A stretch of DNA of 26,514 nt from Aureococcus anophagefferens. Lineage: Eukaryota; Sar; Pelagophyceae; Pelagomonadales; Pelagomonadaceae. The notes beneath the pieces are model-generated. The model searched no databases and was not told where the DNA came from. It saw nothing but the letters and a program-made list of their open reading frames with translations. Made by a program: the position numbers and the translations under genes. Within the stretch, counting starts at the first letter, position 1. Each line of letters starts with the position of its first letter. This document shows, one piece after another, positions 8,735-18,075 of the stretch. The stretch spans positions 101,215 to 127,728 of the forward strand of contig NW_008705597.1 in the NCBI RefSeq assembly GCF_000186865.1. Reading direction: 5' to 3'.

Positions 8735-11700
8735 ATGGCAGAGGCAGTAATGGTGTCGCCTGAGCAGTGCGAGACGACTCCCCGGGGCATGAAGATGGTT
8801 CTCCAGCCGCGGCAGCCCCCGCCACCGCCCGCGTCGACGACGCGCAGGGTTTTGCTCTCTTTGCTCGCGCTGGCGACTGCCACTGGCGCCATCTTCGGAG
8901 TGGTGGTTTTCGGGAACGAGTACACCAAGGACCTACACCCCGACGGCTCGTCCCACCTAAACTCCGTCACGCTCGTCGACAACAAAGACCGGGCTATCGC
9001 GACGGCGGACGTAGAGTCCTTTGTGTCTCTCCTCGACCTGCCCCTCCTCGGCACGGCTGAACTCAACAAGATTGACGGCCTCACGTTTGCCACCTCTTCT
9101 GGAATCCAACACCGCAAGGTCACAGGTTACTCAATCGCCATGAAGACGGTTCGCGTCGATGGTGTCACTCAGCAAGCACCTCACTTGTCTCTCAAGACGA
9201 CCTCGGATGAGATCTCCATAGAGATCTCGGCCGCGGAGTCCCGCGCTTGGGTACAGGAGCGTGTCCATCAGCTAGAGGTGGAAACTCCTATTGATACTAG
9301 CTCGGTCCGCCGTCTTTCCGGTGGTGGGAGCTGCCTCGAGAATGGCGCCTGTCTCTATTCGCGCGACGAGCTGCTCACGCTAGACTCAAAAGCCCGCCGC
9401 CTATCGGAGGGTAGCTTTTTTGCCCGTGCGGATTTGGCCACCTACCAGGCCGACCTTGGCGGCGGTGATTTGTCGGAGGTCCTATCAAATAGCCCTGGAA
9501 TGGCCGCTCGTCTCGAAGGGACGTACACGGAAGATGGCCATGTGATGGTCCTGCGGATTTCGCAGCTAGAAGAGCGCACAGATTTTTATTTTTTTAATGC
9601 GTCCGGAGGTTCGAAGCTAATTACTAGGAACGGTTCCTTTACCTTCGACCTTGATCGGAAGATGACTGGCTGCACGACCCCCTCGAGGGAGACTCGAGAT
9701 TTTCTCAACTCGTTAGATGTGACGGACGTTGCAACGAACGGCGAGATCGACTTCGAGCACGTTTCTCTGGTACACGTCGAGCGCGCAGCAGACGATTTCA
9801 TCCGAAATGCAGACTTGAGTACTGACGACTGCATCAAGTTCCTCACCAATTACGGCAATATGTCATCGCCGTCATTCATGAACGGTATCAACTCGGGGAA
9901 CCTGCAGCGGAGACTAGCCCAAGCCCTACACGCGGGCAGCGACCATGCCTACGCGCGTGAGCTTCGCGGGCTCATGTTGGCATCCAACGATCGAAACGAG
10001 AGACTGCAGCAAATATTTTCTAACGAAGCCGATGCGCAAAAATACCTTGACCAAATGCGCACACGAAGGCGGTTTCGTGAGCTACGAAAGAATAAGGAAA
10101 CTCGCAACGATCGATCTCTGGCACCGAGTGACTTCACTTACTGGGTAGATGTATGTTCAAGCTGCTCTATGACGACGACGACTCTCGGATATGATACGTA
10201 CCTGACTCACTTCGATCTGTGGATCGCCACTCGAAACGCGGACCCCACATTCGTGTACGATTACACGCACGTGAACGACATGGACGGTATCGTTGCAGAG
10301 ATTTCGGGGAGTTCGCCTATCCCTTCGAGCTTCGTCCTTGAGCTCTCTGGCTCCTCCGGTGTCGGTCTCGAATTTCAGGAATGGAGCAACTTCCAGGGTT
10401 TCCCGTTCTCCTATTTCCCTTCAGACCTGTATTATTGTAGTGGCTGGAGTTGCGGTACTGACGCTCAGGGGAACAAATTGGATTCTGAAATGCTCATGTC
10501 GAAGGCTTTCTGGCACATCTTGTTCCCTGGTTCGTGCAACGGTGGTTACGGCTTCGGTTCCCACAACCGTGTACAAGCCATGGTGGGGCGGTACGCGTGC
10601 TACAACATGTGGGAAAGTGAAAATTTCGATCTCGACCTCGGATGTGCAGCTATGAGACGCTTGGACGAATCGAAGCCGCTCCCGGGGGGGGAATTCACGC
10701 AAAAGCTCGTGCAAGAGGCTCGAAGGAACCATGGACCTCAGGCCCACCACTTGAAGGACGACAGTGAGAATGCCTCCGGAGACGACAGCACCCGTCGTCG
10801 TCTGCAAATGAGCAAGAGTTTTTGCCAACAGCTGGACACCATGGTCACAACCGCCTGCGACTATTTCATGACAGAAGTACAAGACCTCGATGGGTGGTAT
10901 AAATGTCAAGCGGCACAAGCGCACCCCAAGGGATCTGACGAGTACAACAGGGAGTGGGGCAAATGTTTAGATCATTATGTTGGGACCGTAACTGACAAGT
11001 TCGAAATCGGGAATGCGTGGGCAAGTTACTTAATGCGCACAACTGACGGAGCCGACGGGTACAAGACTGAGTACGTTGTCTCATTCCAAGGGACTAAGGC
11101 GACGGACCTCACCATGATTCAGTACAACAACGATCAGGTCCCAGTCATGGTCGTGCTGGGAGTAACGCCCTTCATCATCCCTCGTGGATACTACAGGTAC
11201 ATGAACGAAAACGAGGATTGTCTAATGCAGATGATTGCGATGGGATTCGACGACTACATGGGCACCGGTGGTTACGGGGTAGAGCCGTCATTCATCACCG
11301 GGCACTCCCTCGGGGGTGCCGCCGCTACGTTGTTCTCTAAAAAAATTCCGCACTGGTACGATATCAGCTTGCGCTCTGGTGAAGGCTTTCCCACGTTCTC
11401 GTACCCGCGACTGGTTACTTTTGGTGCGGCGCCAGTCTCATATCAGGGTACTGCTCCATATTCTGATGCGTTCCGAACGGACAACCACAACATTGAGTGC
11501 TATGATACTGGATTCGAATTCGGGGATACCGCGCTGTGCACCTGGGGTAGAGTGTATGACGACCATATTTCGTCGTGGAAACAAGCGGATGTGATAACCC
11601 AGGAGGGTTGGATTGAGTACGAAAAAATATCAGCTACGCCATGCAAGTACACCAACCCCAATTCCGTGGCATTCCGTCACAAATTTGACCCTATCCCGTC

Positions 11701-12523
11701 TATTGGTATGTGGGGAGGTCACTATGTGCACCAGATAGCCCACGGAGTAATCCTTTCTGAGTGGAAAGAGCCAGGACAATGCTCTTTGGGACAAAGCGGC
11801 TGTGGGGCTAACACAGTGATTGCCGACACGAGCAACTATCTTTATTACGATGACGGCTCTTTTGTCGATGTCAAGGGTATCCGAGAATTCCTGTGCCACG
11901 CACACAGCATGAAGCCCATGGCCGTCGGCTACGAATGCGTCGATAAAATCACGTCGTACATGACTATGATGAACCCCTTTCCCTGTGGTCAGATATTGAT
12001 CGATGGGGCAAACGACTTGCAGGGCACACTGGAATCGCAGATGGACTCCATGGCGAATTATGCGCTCGGTCTAGCTGGCGTTCGTGATGTTAACACGAAT
12101 GATGTTGGCGGTACAATAGAGACGATAGCGGCGGGTTCGGCGAATTGGCTAGAGGAAGCTAGTACATTATTTTACCAGTTCGAACATTTTGAAAATTGTC
12201 AGGCGGACTGGGTAAACGTCATGGATGCATACTACATTTCGGCCGTCGTGGACATGCCTACGACCGCGGGCGTTGCTTTCGCCTTCACTTATGTCCACAG
12301 CACGTATGGAAACTATCCGCTGTGTGTCGGTCGTGACAACCAAGGCAAATTTGCTGCTATAAACACCGCTACAGAAGCAGGCATGTTCCCGTTGATGTCA
12401 GATGCGGTCTCAATGAACGACATACTGAGTTGCGAGAATGCAGCGACTTTCGAGGCATACAACGCATGTCTGTGCGCGGTTTCTCCAGCCACGTGTCAGG
12501 TCCCTCCGAAACCAGCGAATTGA
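8735..12523 (+). CDS. Class 3 lipase-like type II membrane protein, 1262 aa (paralogue B)
   Basis: The start is the ATG at 8735, 47 nt after the shared promoter element; the stop is TGA at 12521-12523. A cytosolic tail with EAVMVSPEQC (3-12) and a Pro run precedes a membrane helix (about 38-60) and a large lumenal part. The lipase domain has VVSFQGT (781-787), GHSLG (856-860, Ser858), VTFGAAP (894-900), Asp985 in HKFDPIP, and His999 or His1003. Dibasic RRL sites occur at 192, 221, 392, 641 and 688. The architecture matches paralogue A throughout, including SCLENGACLYSRDELL against SCLANGACLYSRDELL. The C-terminus is a small Cys-rich segment (CENAATFEAYNACLC) that has been copied four more times behind the gene. 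It is a likely secreted-side acyl hydrolase; the substrate is unknown. Confidence 0.9.
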   Translation: MAEAVMVSPEQCETTPRGMKMVLQPRQPPPPPASTTRRVLLSLLALATATGAIFGVVVFGNEYTKDLHPDGSSHLNSVTLVDNKDRAIATADVESFVSLLDLPLLGTAELNKIDGLTFATSSGIQHRKVTGYSIAMKTVRVDGVTQQAPHLSLKTTSDEISIEISAAESRAWVQERVHQLEVETPIDTSSVRRLSGGGSCLENGACLYSRDELLTLDSKARRLSEGSFFARADLATYQADLGGGDLSEVLSNSPGMAARLEGTYTEDGHVMVLRISQLEERTDFYFFNASGGSKLITRNGSFTFDLDRKMTGCTTPSRETRDFLNSLDVTDVATNGEIDFEHVSLVHVERAADDFIRNADLSTDDCIKFLTNYGNMSSPSFMNGINSGNLQRRLAQALHAGSDHAYARELRGLMLASNDRNERLQQIFSNEADAQKYLDQMRTRRRFRELRKNKETRNDRSLAPSDFTYWVDVCSSCSMTTTTLGYDTYLTHFDLWIATRNADPTFVYDYTHVNDMDGIVAEISGSSPIPSSFVLELSGSSGVGLEFQEWSNFQGFPFSYFPSDLYYCSGWSCGTDAQGNKLDSEMLMSKAFWHILFPGSCNGGYGFGSHNRVQAMVGRYACYNMWESENFDLDLGCAAMRRLDESKPLPGGEFTQKLVQEARRNHGPQAHHLKDDSENASGDDSTRRRLQMSKSFCQQLDTMVTTACDYFMTEVQDLDGWYKCQAAQAHPKGSDEYNREWGKCLDHYVGTVTDKFEIGNAWASYLMRTTDGADGYKTEYVVSFQGTKATDLTMIQYNNDQVPVMVVLGVTPFIIPRGYYRYMNENEDCLMQMIAMGFDDYMGTGGYGVEPSFITGHSLGGAAATLFSKKIPHWYDISLRSGEGFPTFSYPRLVTFGAAPVSYQGTAPYSDAFRTDNHNIECYDTGFEFGDTALCTWGRVYDDHISSWKQADVITQEGWIEYEKISATPCKYTNPNSVAFRHKFDPIPSIGMWGGHYVHQIAHGVILSEWKEPGQCSLGQSGCGANTVIADTSNYLYYDDGSFVDVKGIREFLCHAHSMKPMAVGYECVDKITSYMTMMNPFPCGQILIDGANDLQGTLESQMDSMANYALGLAGVRDVNTNDVGGTIETIAAGSANWLEEASTLFYQFEHFENCQADWVNVMDAYYISAVVDMPTTAGVAFAFTYVHSTYGNYPLCVGRDNQGKFAAINTATEAGMFPLMSDAVSMNDILSCENAATFEAYNACLCAVSPATCQVPPKPAN

Positions 12524-13052
12524 GGCCCCTCCGAAACCAGCGAAAAAATGATAGAGCATCATGTCCGACAAACTGAATTGCGAGAATGTAGCGACTTACG
12601 AGGCATACCATGCATGTCTGTGCGCGGTTTCTCCAGCCACGTCTGCGGCCCCTCCGAAACCAGCGAAAAAATGATAGAGCATCATGTCCGACATACTGAA
12701 TTGCGAGAATGCAGCGACTTACGAGGCATACAACGCATGTCTGTGCGCGGTTTCTCCAGCCACGTCTGCGGCCCCTCCGAAACCAGCGAAAAAATGATAG
12801 AGCATCATGTCCGACATACTGAATTGCGAGAATGCAGCGACTTACGAGGCATACAACGCATGTCTGTGCGCGGTTTCTCCAGCCACGTCTGCGGCCCCTC
12901 CGAAACCAGCGAAAAAATGATAGAGCATCATGTCCGACATACTGAATTGCGAGAATGCAGCGACTTACGAGGCATACAACGCATGTCTGTGCGCGGTTTC
13001 TCCAGCCACGTCTGCGGCCCCTCCGAAACCAGCGAAAAAATGATAGAGCATC
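12413..13052 (+). repeat. 123-bp tandem duplication of the last coding segment of paralogue B
   Basis: The native segment starts at 12413; four further copies start at 12561, 12684, 12807 and 12930, exactly 123 bp (41 codons) apart. The native copy carries about 25 extra bases at the stop codon. Each added copy starts with its own ATG and encodes a variant of the Cys-rich C-terminal peptide ending in TGA TAG. In the frame of the lipase itself, the sequence after the TGA stays open to about 13099. Confidence 0.9.
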
Positions 13053-13099
13053 ATGTTGCACACTTGCTAAATCTCGTCTTCAAACCTGAACACCCTTGA

Positions 13100-13871
13100 A
13101 TCGAATCATGGTTTCAAACCGAAAAACCGACCTCTATTGTATCATTCTTGATATGGTGATACTGAATTAGTCTGATATAAATCGGTATCCTTGAACTATC
13201 CGTTTGAAGACCAAACCCGAATAGGGTACTGGAAGTGCGCCACGCACGCGCAATCCAAGAATCTTCTTGCGACTATTTAAAGTCTATTTAAATAGTATAT
13301 ACTAGCAATAGCAAGTATGCCATATAAGCTGGTTCCTGGTTCCTATCGCTTACGAAAGGTTGAATTGACCGAAGAAGAAGACAGAATAGCACTTTAATAA
13401 TGATTTCAAAATTGTATCCTTTTGGGAGGGTCTAAATCACCCTGCAAGGTTCAAGGTTCTGCCCAGTTTTTGATTGCAATTTTTATCATTATGTGAAAGT
13501 CGGAACTACCTACATAATCTACCTAACCTAAAACCTTAAACCTCTAACCTACCTAAAGTTTCATCAGCAACTGAAATAGTTGCTTTTTGTTCTTATTAGA
13601 ATATCCAGAAAGAAAGGGGATAAGAAGAAGGCCGCAGTCATATACTTGTAATGAGGGGAAAGCGAGCCTAAGGTAGGTACAGTACTAGCATGATAGTAGT
13701 AGGGTAGTAGTAGAGGGCGTGCCGTAGTGTATAGAGAGAGAGACATACAGCAAGGTCAGTCTATATTCTTTGCAAGAAAAAAACAGCAAGGCGTCATTTT
13801 CAGTCGTTGAAGAAGAAGGAATAAAAAAATGACTAAAATTGTTGTCTTGTCTTTTTTATCAAAACCCAAAG
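13100..13871. other. AT-rich intergenic stretch
   Basis: No gene is firmly supported. It holds a perfect palindrome CTATTTAAATAG (about 13284-13295), a 26-codon ATG open frame at 13317-13397, and a stretch rich in CCTAA/ACCTAAA variants at about 13509-13558. A possible splice acceptor (CTATTTCAG, minus strand, about 13571-13579) could belong to the candidate exon at 13887-14084. Confidence 0.4.
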
Positions 13872-13886
13872 TCAAAATTCACTTAC

Positions 13887-14084
13887 AAAAGAGACATTAA
13901 GAACAGCGGTGCAAGCTCGTAAATGATTCGCAACCAATGGCAGCCTCATTGTTCGCCATTCTGCTGCTAGGTTGTCCAGAGCCAGGGTGACCCGCTCTTC
14001 AACAGTCAGGAGTAAGAGAGGAGAGGGAAAGAACGCCTTAGCAGGTCGGAGGTGACGGATAATCCCAGGGTTGGTTGACGGCAT
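13887..14084 (-). CDS. Candidate first exon of a small spliced gene
   Basis: An ATG at 14084 opens 66 codons that run exactly into GTAAGT (13886-13881), a consensus 5' splice site in phase 0. The peptide has a helical, mildly basic segment (VTLALDNLAAEWRTMRLPLV). I do not recognise a family. An acceptor at about 13571 would add only a few codons, so the product would be about 71 aa. It is divergent from the frame at 14161, with 76 bp between the ATGs. It may be chance. Confidence 0.25.
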
Positions 14085-14160
14085 GGGCGTGCCATGAGAA
14101 TACAGCAGACTCCTTGCATCACTGCAGAAAAAATTAGCAGCATGAGCATCTGATCAAGTC

Positions 14161-14430
14161 ATGGCACCAAAAGGGCACTCAAAGGGTACCAAGGCAGAGG
14201 CGAAAGTAACTGCAGAGGAAAAGGCAGCAACAAAGTCACACAGGCCAAGGTTCATATGTATCGACGGGGCAAAGGTAGAAATCCAGGTACAGCATCAGTT
14301 CTATGAGGAATGTACAGTGTCCCGCTCGCTGTCCGTCTTCCATCTTCTCCGTGCCTGGGTAAGCTCTAAGATATTCAGGTCCCCGCTACTGCTCGAGGGC
14401 CGATCCCAAAAAAAGTGGGTTCGCATATAA
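14161..14430 (+). CDS. Lys/Ala-rich short frame, possible first exon
   Basis: The frame begins with an ATG and a Lys-rich start (MAPKGHSKGTKAEAKVTAEE) followed by RPRFICIDGAKVEIQV. A possible splice donor CAG|GTAC lies at about 14286. Beyond about 14300 the frame runs antisense through the 3' end of the kinase gene and is unlikely to be coding. Only the first 40 codons look protein-like. Function unknown. Confidence 0.25.
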   Translation: MAPKGHSKGTKAEAKVTAEEKAATKSHRPRFICIDGAKVEIQVQHQFYEECTVSRSLSVFHLLRAWVSSKIFRSPLLLEGRSQKKWVRI

Positions 14431-16451
14431 TCTTCAACTGCAGCGCTTTCAATATCAAACCATTGTCCAGTTGCGGTGTGAAGCTTGCCTGGGACAGGGA
14501 ATGTCGATCCTGCTCGGTTTCGGAAGCGCAGACCAAGAAGCGAAAACTTGGTCATGTGCTCAAGAAAGTGATACGCTGCCTCGTAGCCAACTCCGTATTC
14601 GGCATGAAAGTAGGCAAAAATCTGCTGCGATGTGCGATGCATGAGATGGAACTGTTTGGGGAGTCTCTGGTTCTTTACCGACTGCGATGCCGCATATCCG
14701 TACTCATGCTTATTGCTACTATCGAGGTGGTCAAGGAACTCTGATACGCTGCAGAAACGCCTGTCACGCCAGACGGGGTATGGGAATAATATTAAAATCA
14801 TAGTCATTTTCCGGTAGTCTTGATCATCTATGCCAAAGTCAGTACTCCCCTCTTTCAGAAGCTCTTCGTCACAAAGACCAATTCCTGCCCAAAGCTTACA
14901 CCATGCCAAGCGATGTTCATATGAAACATGCGTGTGGAAGCCATGGTCAATGATTATGAGCTCGAAGTGTATGTTCGCGATTCCAGCAATATACATATCG
15001 CCTTTCAATTTGGCTCGCTGGTGGAGTGCAACGTAAAACTCAATTATTCGAGAATTTCTCTTTCCAAGAAACTTACAAATCTCACGACATGTCAGATTTC
15101 CCGCAAAAACGCGCAGATGTCCACCAAAGAAAAAAAATAAGATGTTGATAGAAACGAAAAGTATCGAGACGACCGCACTGGCAATGATACGCAACAATCT
15201 GTTGAAGAGGAGAAGTGTGGTGTTGGCAATTGGACACAGAACTACGACACTGCCTATGATACGGTCAAGCAGCAACAGAAGCAAGCGCAAAGCAAGGGTA
15301 TATATTGTGACAAGAATTGTGAGATACAGATATGGCGACTTGATACATTTCCGTGCCAGTGCCTGCACTCTGGTCGAAGACCGCGCGTCGTCGGGCACCA
15401 GGCGAACCAGGGCATTACCAACATGGAGATCGTTGTGCATGTAGCCATGCACAAAGCAACACTCAGCGAAAAATGATACAAGTTCATCCAAGGCAAGGGT
15501 GTACGGAATGCCCGCACGTTCCACAACCCTACGGTCGCCCAAGCTGACGGCGTTTTCCATAAATTCCTGGATCATCGCGGACCTGGCGCAGTACTTCCAC
15601 ATCACGCGAGGGAAGCGAAGCGTGCAGTGTTTGCTCCTTTTGGAAAACTTGCTCCGCTCCATAATTGCCGCAAGCCGCTCTCGGTTCGCACCTTCAATGC
15701 GAAAGTCTACCTCCTGCTCGAGCATGGCGGAAAGCATGTATAAGAAGGGCCGCAAGCCGTGGTTTGGATTAATTTTGTCCATGAATTGGATCATGTATGG
15801 AAGGATAGCTACATCAGCCTTCAGAGAATCGCGTACGCCAGGGTGCTGTACCTTGACTAAAACTTCTTGATAGGTGGGGCATCGTAAGACGGCGCGATGA
15901 ACTTGTGCGATGCTCGCTGCTGCCATTGCTTCAGACTCAATAGTCTCGAATATTTCGTGGTGATTGCAACCAAAGCCATATTTAGCATGCTCAATGTTGG
16001 GGAGTATCACACTCAGAGGGACACTCCAGGCTTTGTCTAAGCACTCCTTCAACGGAGCGCGGATCTTCTCCGGGAGAAGAGCCTTCTTCATCGCCAGCAT
16101 CTGGCAAAGCTTGACCTGGAATCCCCCATTTGTCAGCGCCATATCACGGACCATCTCAGCAATCTGCACCAAATCCTCGTCGTCTCTATATTTGATATCC
16201 TCGTATGCCTTTTTAGCCTCACACATGTCCTGCTTTGTCTTGTACTTAACCGCCCATGCCTGCAATTCACGCGTCGATCGCTCCTTGTACCTTTTGTATT
16301 TTTTACCGACATGTCTGAGAAACCAGACTGTGTCAACACTACGTTGCCCTCCTTTCAATATATCTCGTGCGTCTCTCCACAAACTTTGACTTTGGGCTGG
16401 AGTGTCGTCGCAAGGAATCACGCGAGCACGATCAGGAGCGGACTGGAACAT
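14301..16451 (-). CDS. ABC1/ADCK/UbiB-family atypical kinase with membrane insertion, 716 aa
   Basis: The start ATG is at 16451 and the stop TAG at 14301. Family motifs appear in order: the KxGQ motif as KLCQ (114-117, Gly replaced by Cys), the Ala-rich loop AAAS (177-180), catalytic Lys200 in VLVKVQHPGV, the ExD motif EVD (247-249), the catalytic loop HNDLHVGN (339-346), and the metal-binding DHG (502-504). ABC1 kinases act in mitochondria or plastids, often on ubiquinone or prenyl-lipid metabolism. Unusually, about 150 residues lie between HNDLHVGN and DHG, a gap I know as short in this family. The insert holds three hydrophobic segments (about 373-394, 398-420 and 422-442). The insert is open in frame, but a retained intron cannot be excluded. 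No clear targeting peptide is seen. The 5' flank holds the TGGACCC/TGGAACC repeats. Confidence 0.85.
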   Translation of the reverse strand: MFQSAPDRARVIPCDDTPAQSQSLWRDARDILKGGQRSVDTVWFLRHVGKKYKRYKERSTRELQAWAVKYKTKQDMCEAKKAYEDIKYRDDEDLVQIAEMVRDMALTNGGFQVKLCQMLAMKKALLPEKIRAPLKECLDKAWSVPLSVILPNIEHAKYGFGCNHHEIFETIESEAMAAASIAQVHRAVLRCPTYQEVLVKVQHPGVRDSLKADVAILPYMIQFMDKINPNHGLRPFLYMLSAMLEQEVDFRIEGANRERLAAIMERSKFSKRSKHCTLRFPRVMWKYCARSAMIQEFMENAVSLGDRRVVERAGIPYTLALDELVSFFAECCFVHGYMHNDLHVGNALVRLVPDDARSSTRVQALARKCIKSPYLYLTILVTIYTLALRLLLLLLDRIIGSVVVLCPIANTTLLLFNRLLRIIASAVVSILFVSINILFFFFGGHLRVFAGNLTCREICKFLGKRNSRIIEFYVALHQRAKLKGDMYIAGIANIHFELIIIDHGFHTHVSYEHRLAWCKLWAGIGLCDEELLKEGSTDFGIDDQDYRKMTMILILFPYPVWRDRRFCSVSEFLDHLDSSNKHEYGYAASQSVKNQRLPKQFHLMHRTSQQIFAYFHAEYGVGYEAAYHFLEHMTKFSLLGLRFRNRAGSTFPVPGKLHTATGQWFDIESAAVEDYMRTHFFWDRPSSSSGDLNILELTQARRRWKTDSERDTVHSS

Positions 16452-16512
16452 CGCTTACAGGTTCAAGTAACCAAACATACTGATGGTAAAATAAAAGTTT
16501 AGGATCAAAGTC

Positions 16513-17114
16513 AAAACGGACCTCTCTTTCGCACGAAGGTTCACCACGGACCCCAAAAACAATGTCAAAACGGACCCCGACACCAGCCTCCTTTGGAGAA
16601 AATATCAATACGGACCCCGCTGGCGTGAAAAAAAACAAAGATGGACCCTGCCGGCGCGGACAAATACCAAGATGGACCCCATAACGCAGTTTTGGATTCA
16701 CATCGGCGGAAAAAACACCAAGATGGACCCAATTTATTGGATTTTTTGGGGACCTGCCGCAGAGAAATTGCATAGAGAGCGACTGTTAAGATGGAACCAA
16801 TCGGATAGATTAATGGTATGATGGAACCATGTGGTCGAGAAAAGCATGATGGAACCAATATTCATGCCTATGATGGAAACAAACTAATGCGGGTTTGTCG
16901 ACGCTACCTGAACCAATACCACTCAATGGACACTTTGATCATCTCCATACCCTGGTGATGAAAAACCCGCACGCCCATTACTTAATGCGCGTAGAAAAGT
17001 TATCAAATAGATGATGGAACCAAGATTTCGACGCGAAATGCATGATGATGGAACCAAGACTTGCGACTCCATTTTTCACCATGTCCTCGACAAGGCTTAT
17101 TGCTTGGTTCCAAC
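16513..17114. repeat. Short TGGACCC/TGGAACCAA repeat cluster, locus 2
   Basis: More than ten copies are spaced 20-70 bp apart. From left to right the core drifts: ACGGACCCC (16513-16618), AGATGGACCC (16636-16730), GATGGAACCAAT (16787-16860 and 17011-17057), and one inverted copy TTGGTTCCAACAT at about 17103. The last form is the reverse complement of the locus 1 repeat at 1561-2000. The cluster occupies the intergenic stretch upstream of the kinase gene. Confidence 0.8.
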
Positions 17115-17480
17115 ATAGATTTTGCGCCATATGATTCCAACGTCTTCCCGGGCGCCTGCCTCGCCGTCGCCGGCGTGGCGGCGTTCGTCGCCGCGGGCGC
17201 GGCGGGGAAGGCGCGCGGGCGCTGCGGTTCGAGCCTCACGCGGTGCGCGCCTACCTCTGGCATTGGCCCATCCACCGACATACTACCAGTGCCCCAGACC
17301 ACACCTAAGCCCGCGGACATGTGACCCAGCGCAGCTCCTCCGCGAAGAGGCCGTCGCCAACGCCACATCGCCACCCACGTCACCAAGAAAGCGCATCTTC
17401 TCGCCGTCATCCCACTGGCCGTCGCCCGCCAGACCGTACGAGTCTATTGCGTTGTTGCAGTTCTTGCGTCTTGAAACGGG

Positions 17481-18075
17481 ATGAGCTTGGTGGCAGCTGT
17501 GGACGCCGACGCCGCGCCGCACAATGTGGTCTGGTCTCACCCCTACGTGGACCCCGAATACCACCACCACCCCCTCCACCACCCCCACGACAACCACCTC
17601 CACCCCCCCCCCCGAACTTGTCCTGCCAGCCGAGGAGAGCCTCTACGCGCCGAGGTGGCCGCCGTCGTCGGAGGACGGCTACGACGACGAGTACCACGAC
17701 GACGACTACGACGAGGAGGACCACGACGAGCACCACGACGACGAGCACCACGACGACGAGGACCACGACCAGGAAGACGACCAGGAGGAGGTGGACGACG
17801 ACCGCGTCGACGCGCCGACGCCCGCTGCGCCCGCGCCCATGGAGGTCATCGACCTCACGCACGAGGACGAGGAGGAGGATCACGTGCTGCCGCGCGTGCG
17901 TAGCACGCGCGGGGTCATCAACAAGTACAACGCCGCGGCACAAGCGCGCGCGCCTATCTCAGAGCGGTCTCAGCCGATTATCTCGAGGCTTTCCCCATCC
18001 TCCTTCTGGCATTCGCAATTTTGTTTCTTTGTGTGGTTCCTGGCCGCTGTAGTGCACGAAACTCTCTTCTATTAG
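17481..18075 (+). CDS. Acidic Asp/His-rich protein with SUMO-interaction-like motif, frame-shifted
   Basis: From the ATG at 17481 the frame (AVDADAAPHNVVWSHPYVDP, then His-rich) has almost only G or C in third positions. At a run of 11 C (17603-17613) the coding signal moves to the next frame, which continues as ELVLPAEESLYAP and a long Asp/Glu/His tract. It then reads MEVIDLTHEDEEED (17839-17880), matching the hydrophobic core plus acidic tail of a SUMO-interaction motif. The last 35 codons (after about 17970) lose the GC3 bias and overlap the end of the opposite-strand gene, so the true end is uncertain. Upstream (about 17150-17480) other GC3-rich pieces appear in different frames, for example SPPTSPRKRIFSPSSHWPSP, so the gene may be multi-exon, decayed or badly sequenced. 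A nuclear role is inference only. Confidence 0.4.

Noticed and set aside
12369..13061. 230-codon repetitive frame on the minus strand
   Set aside because: The 123-bp unit is a multiple of three, so any stop-free reading repeats. It lies antisense to the real lipase end and its duplications.
13509..13558. Interstitial telomere-like sequence
   Set aside because: Only irregular CCTAA and ACCTAAA variants; no run of an exact repeat unit.
17407..17943. 178-codon Val-rich frame on the minus strand
   Set aside because: It is the mirror of the GAC/CAC codon tract of the acidic plus-strand protein.
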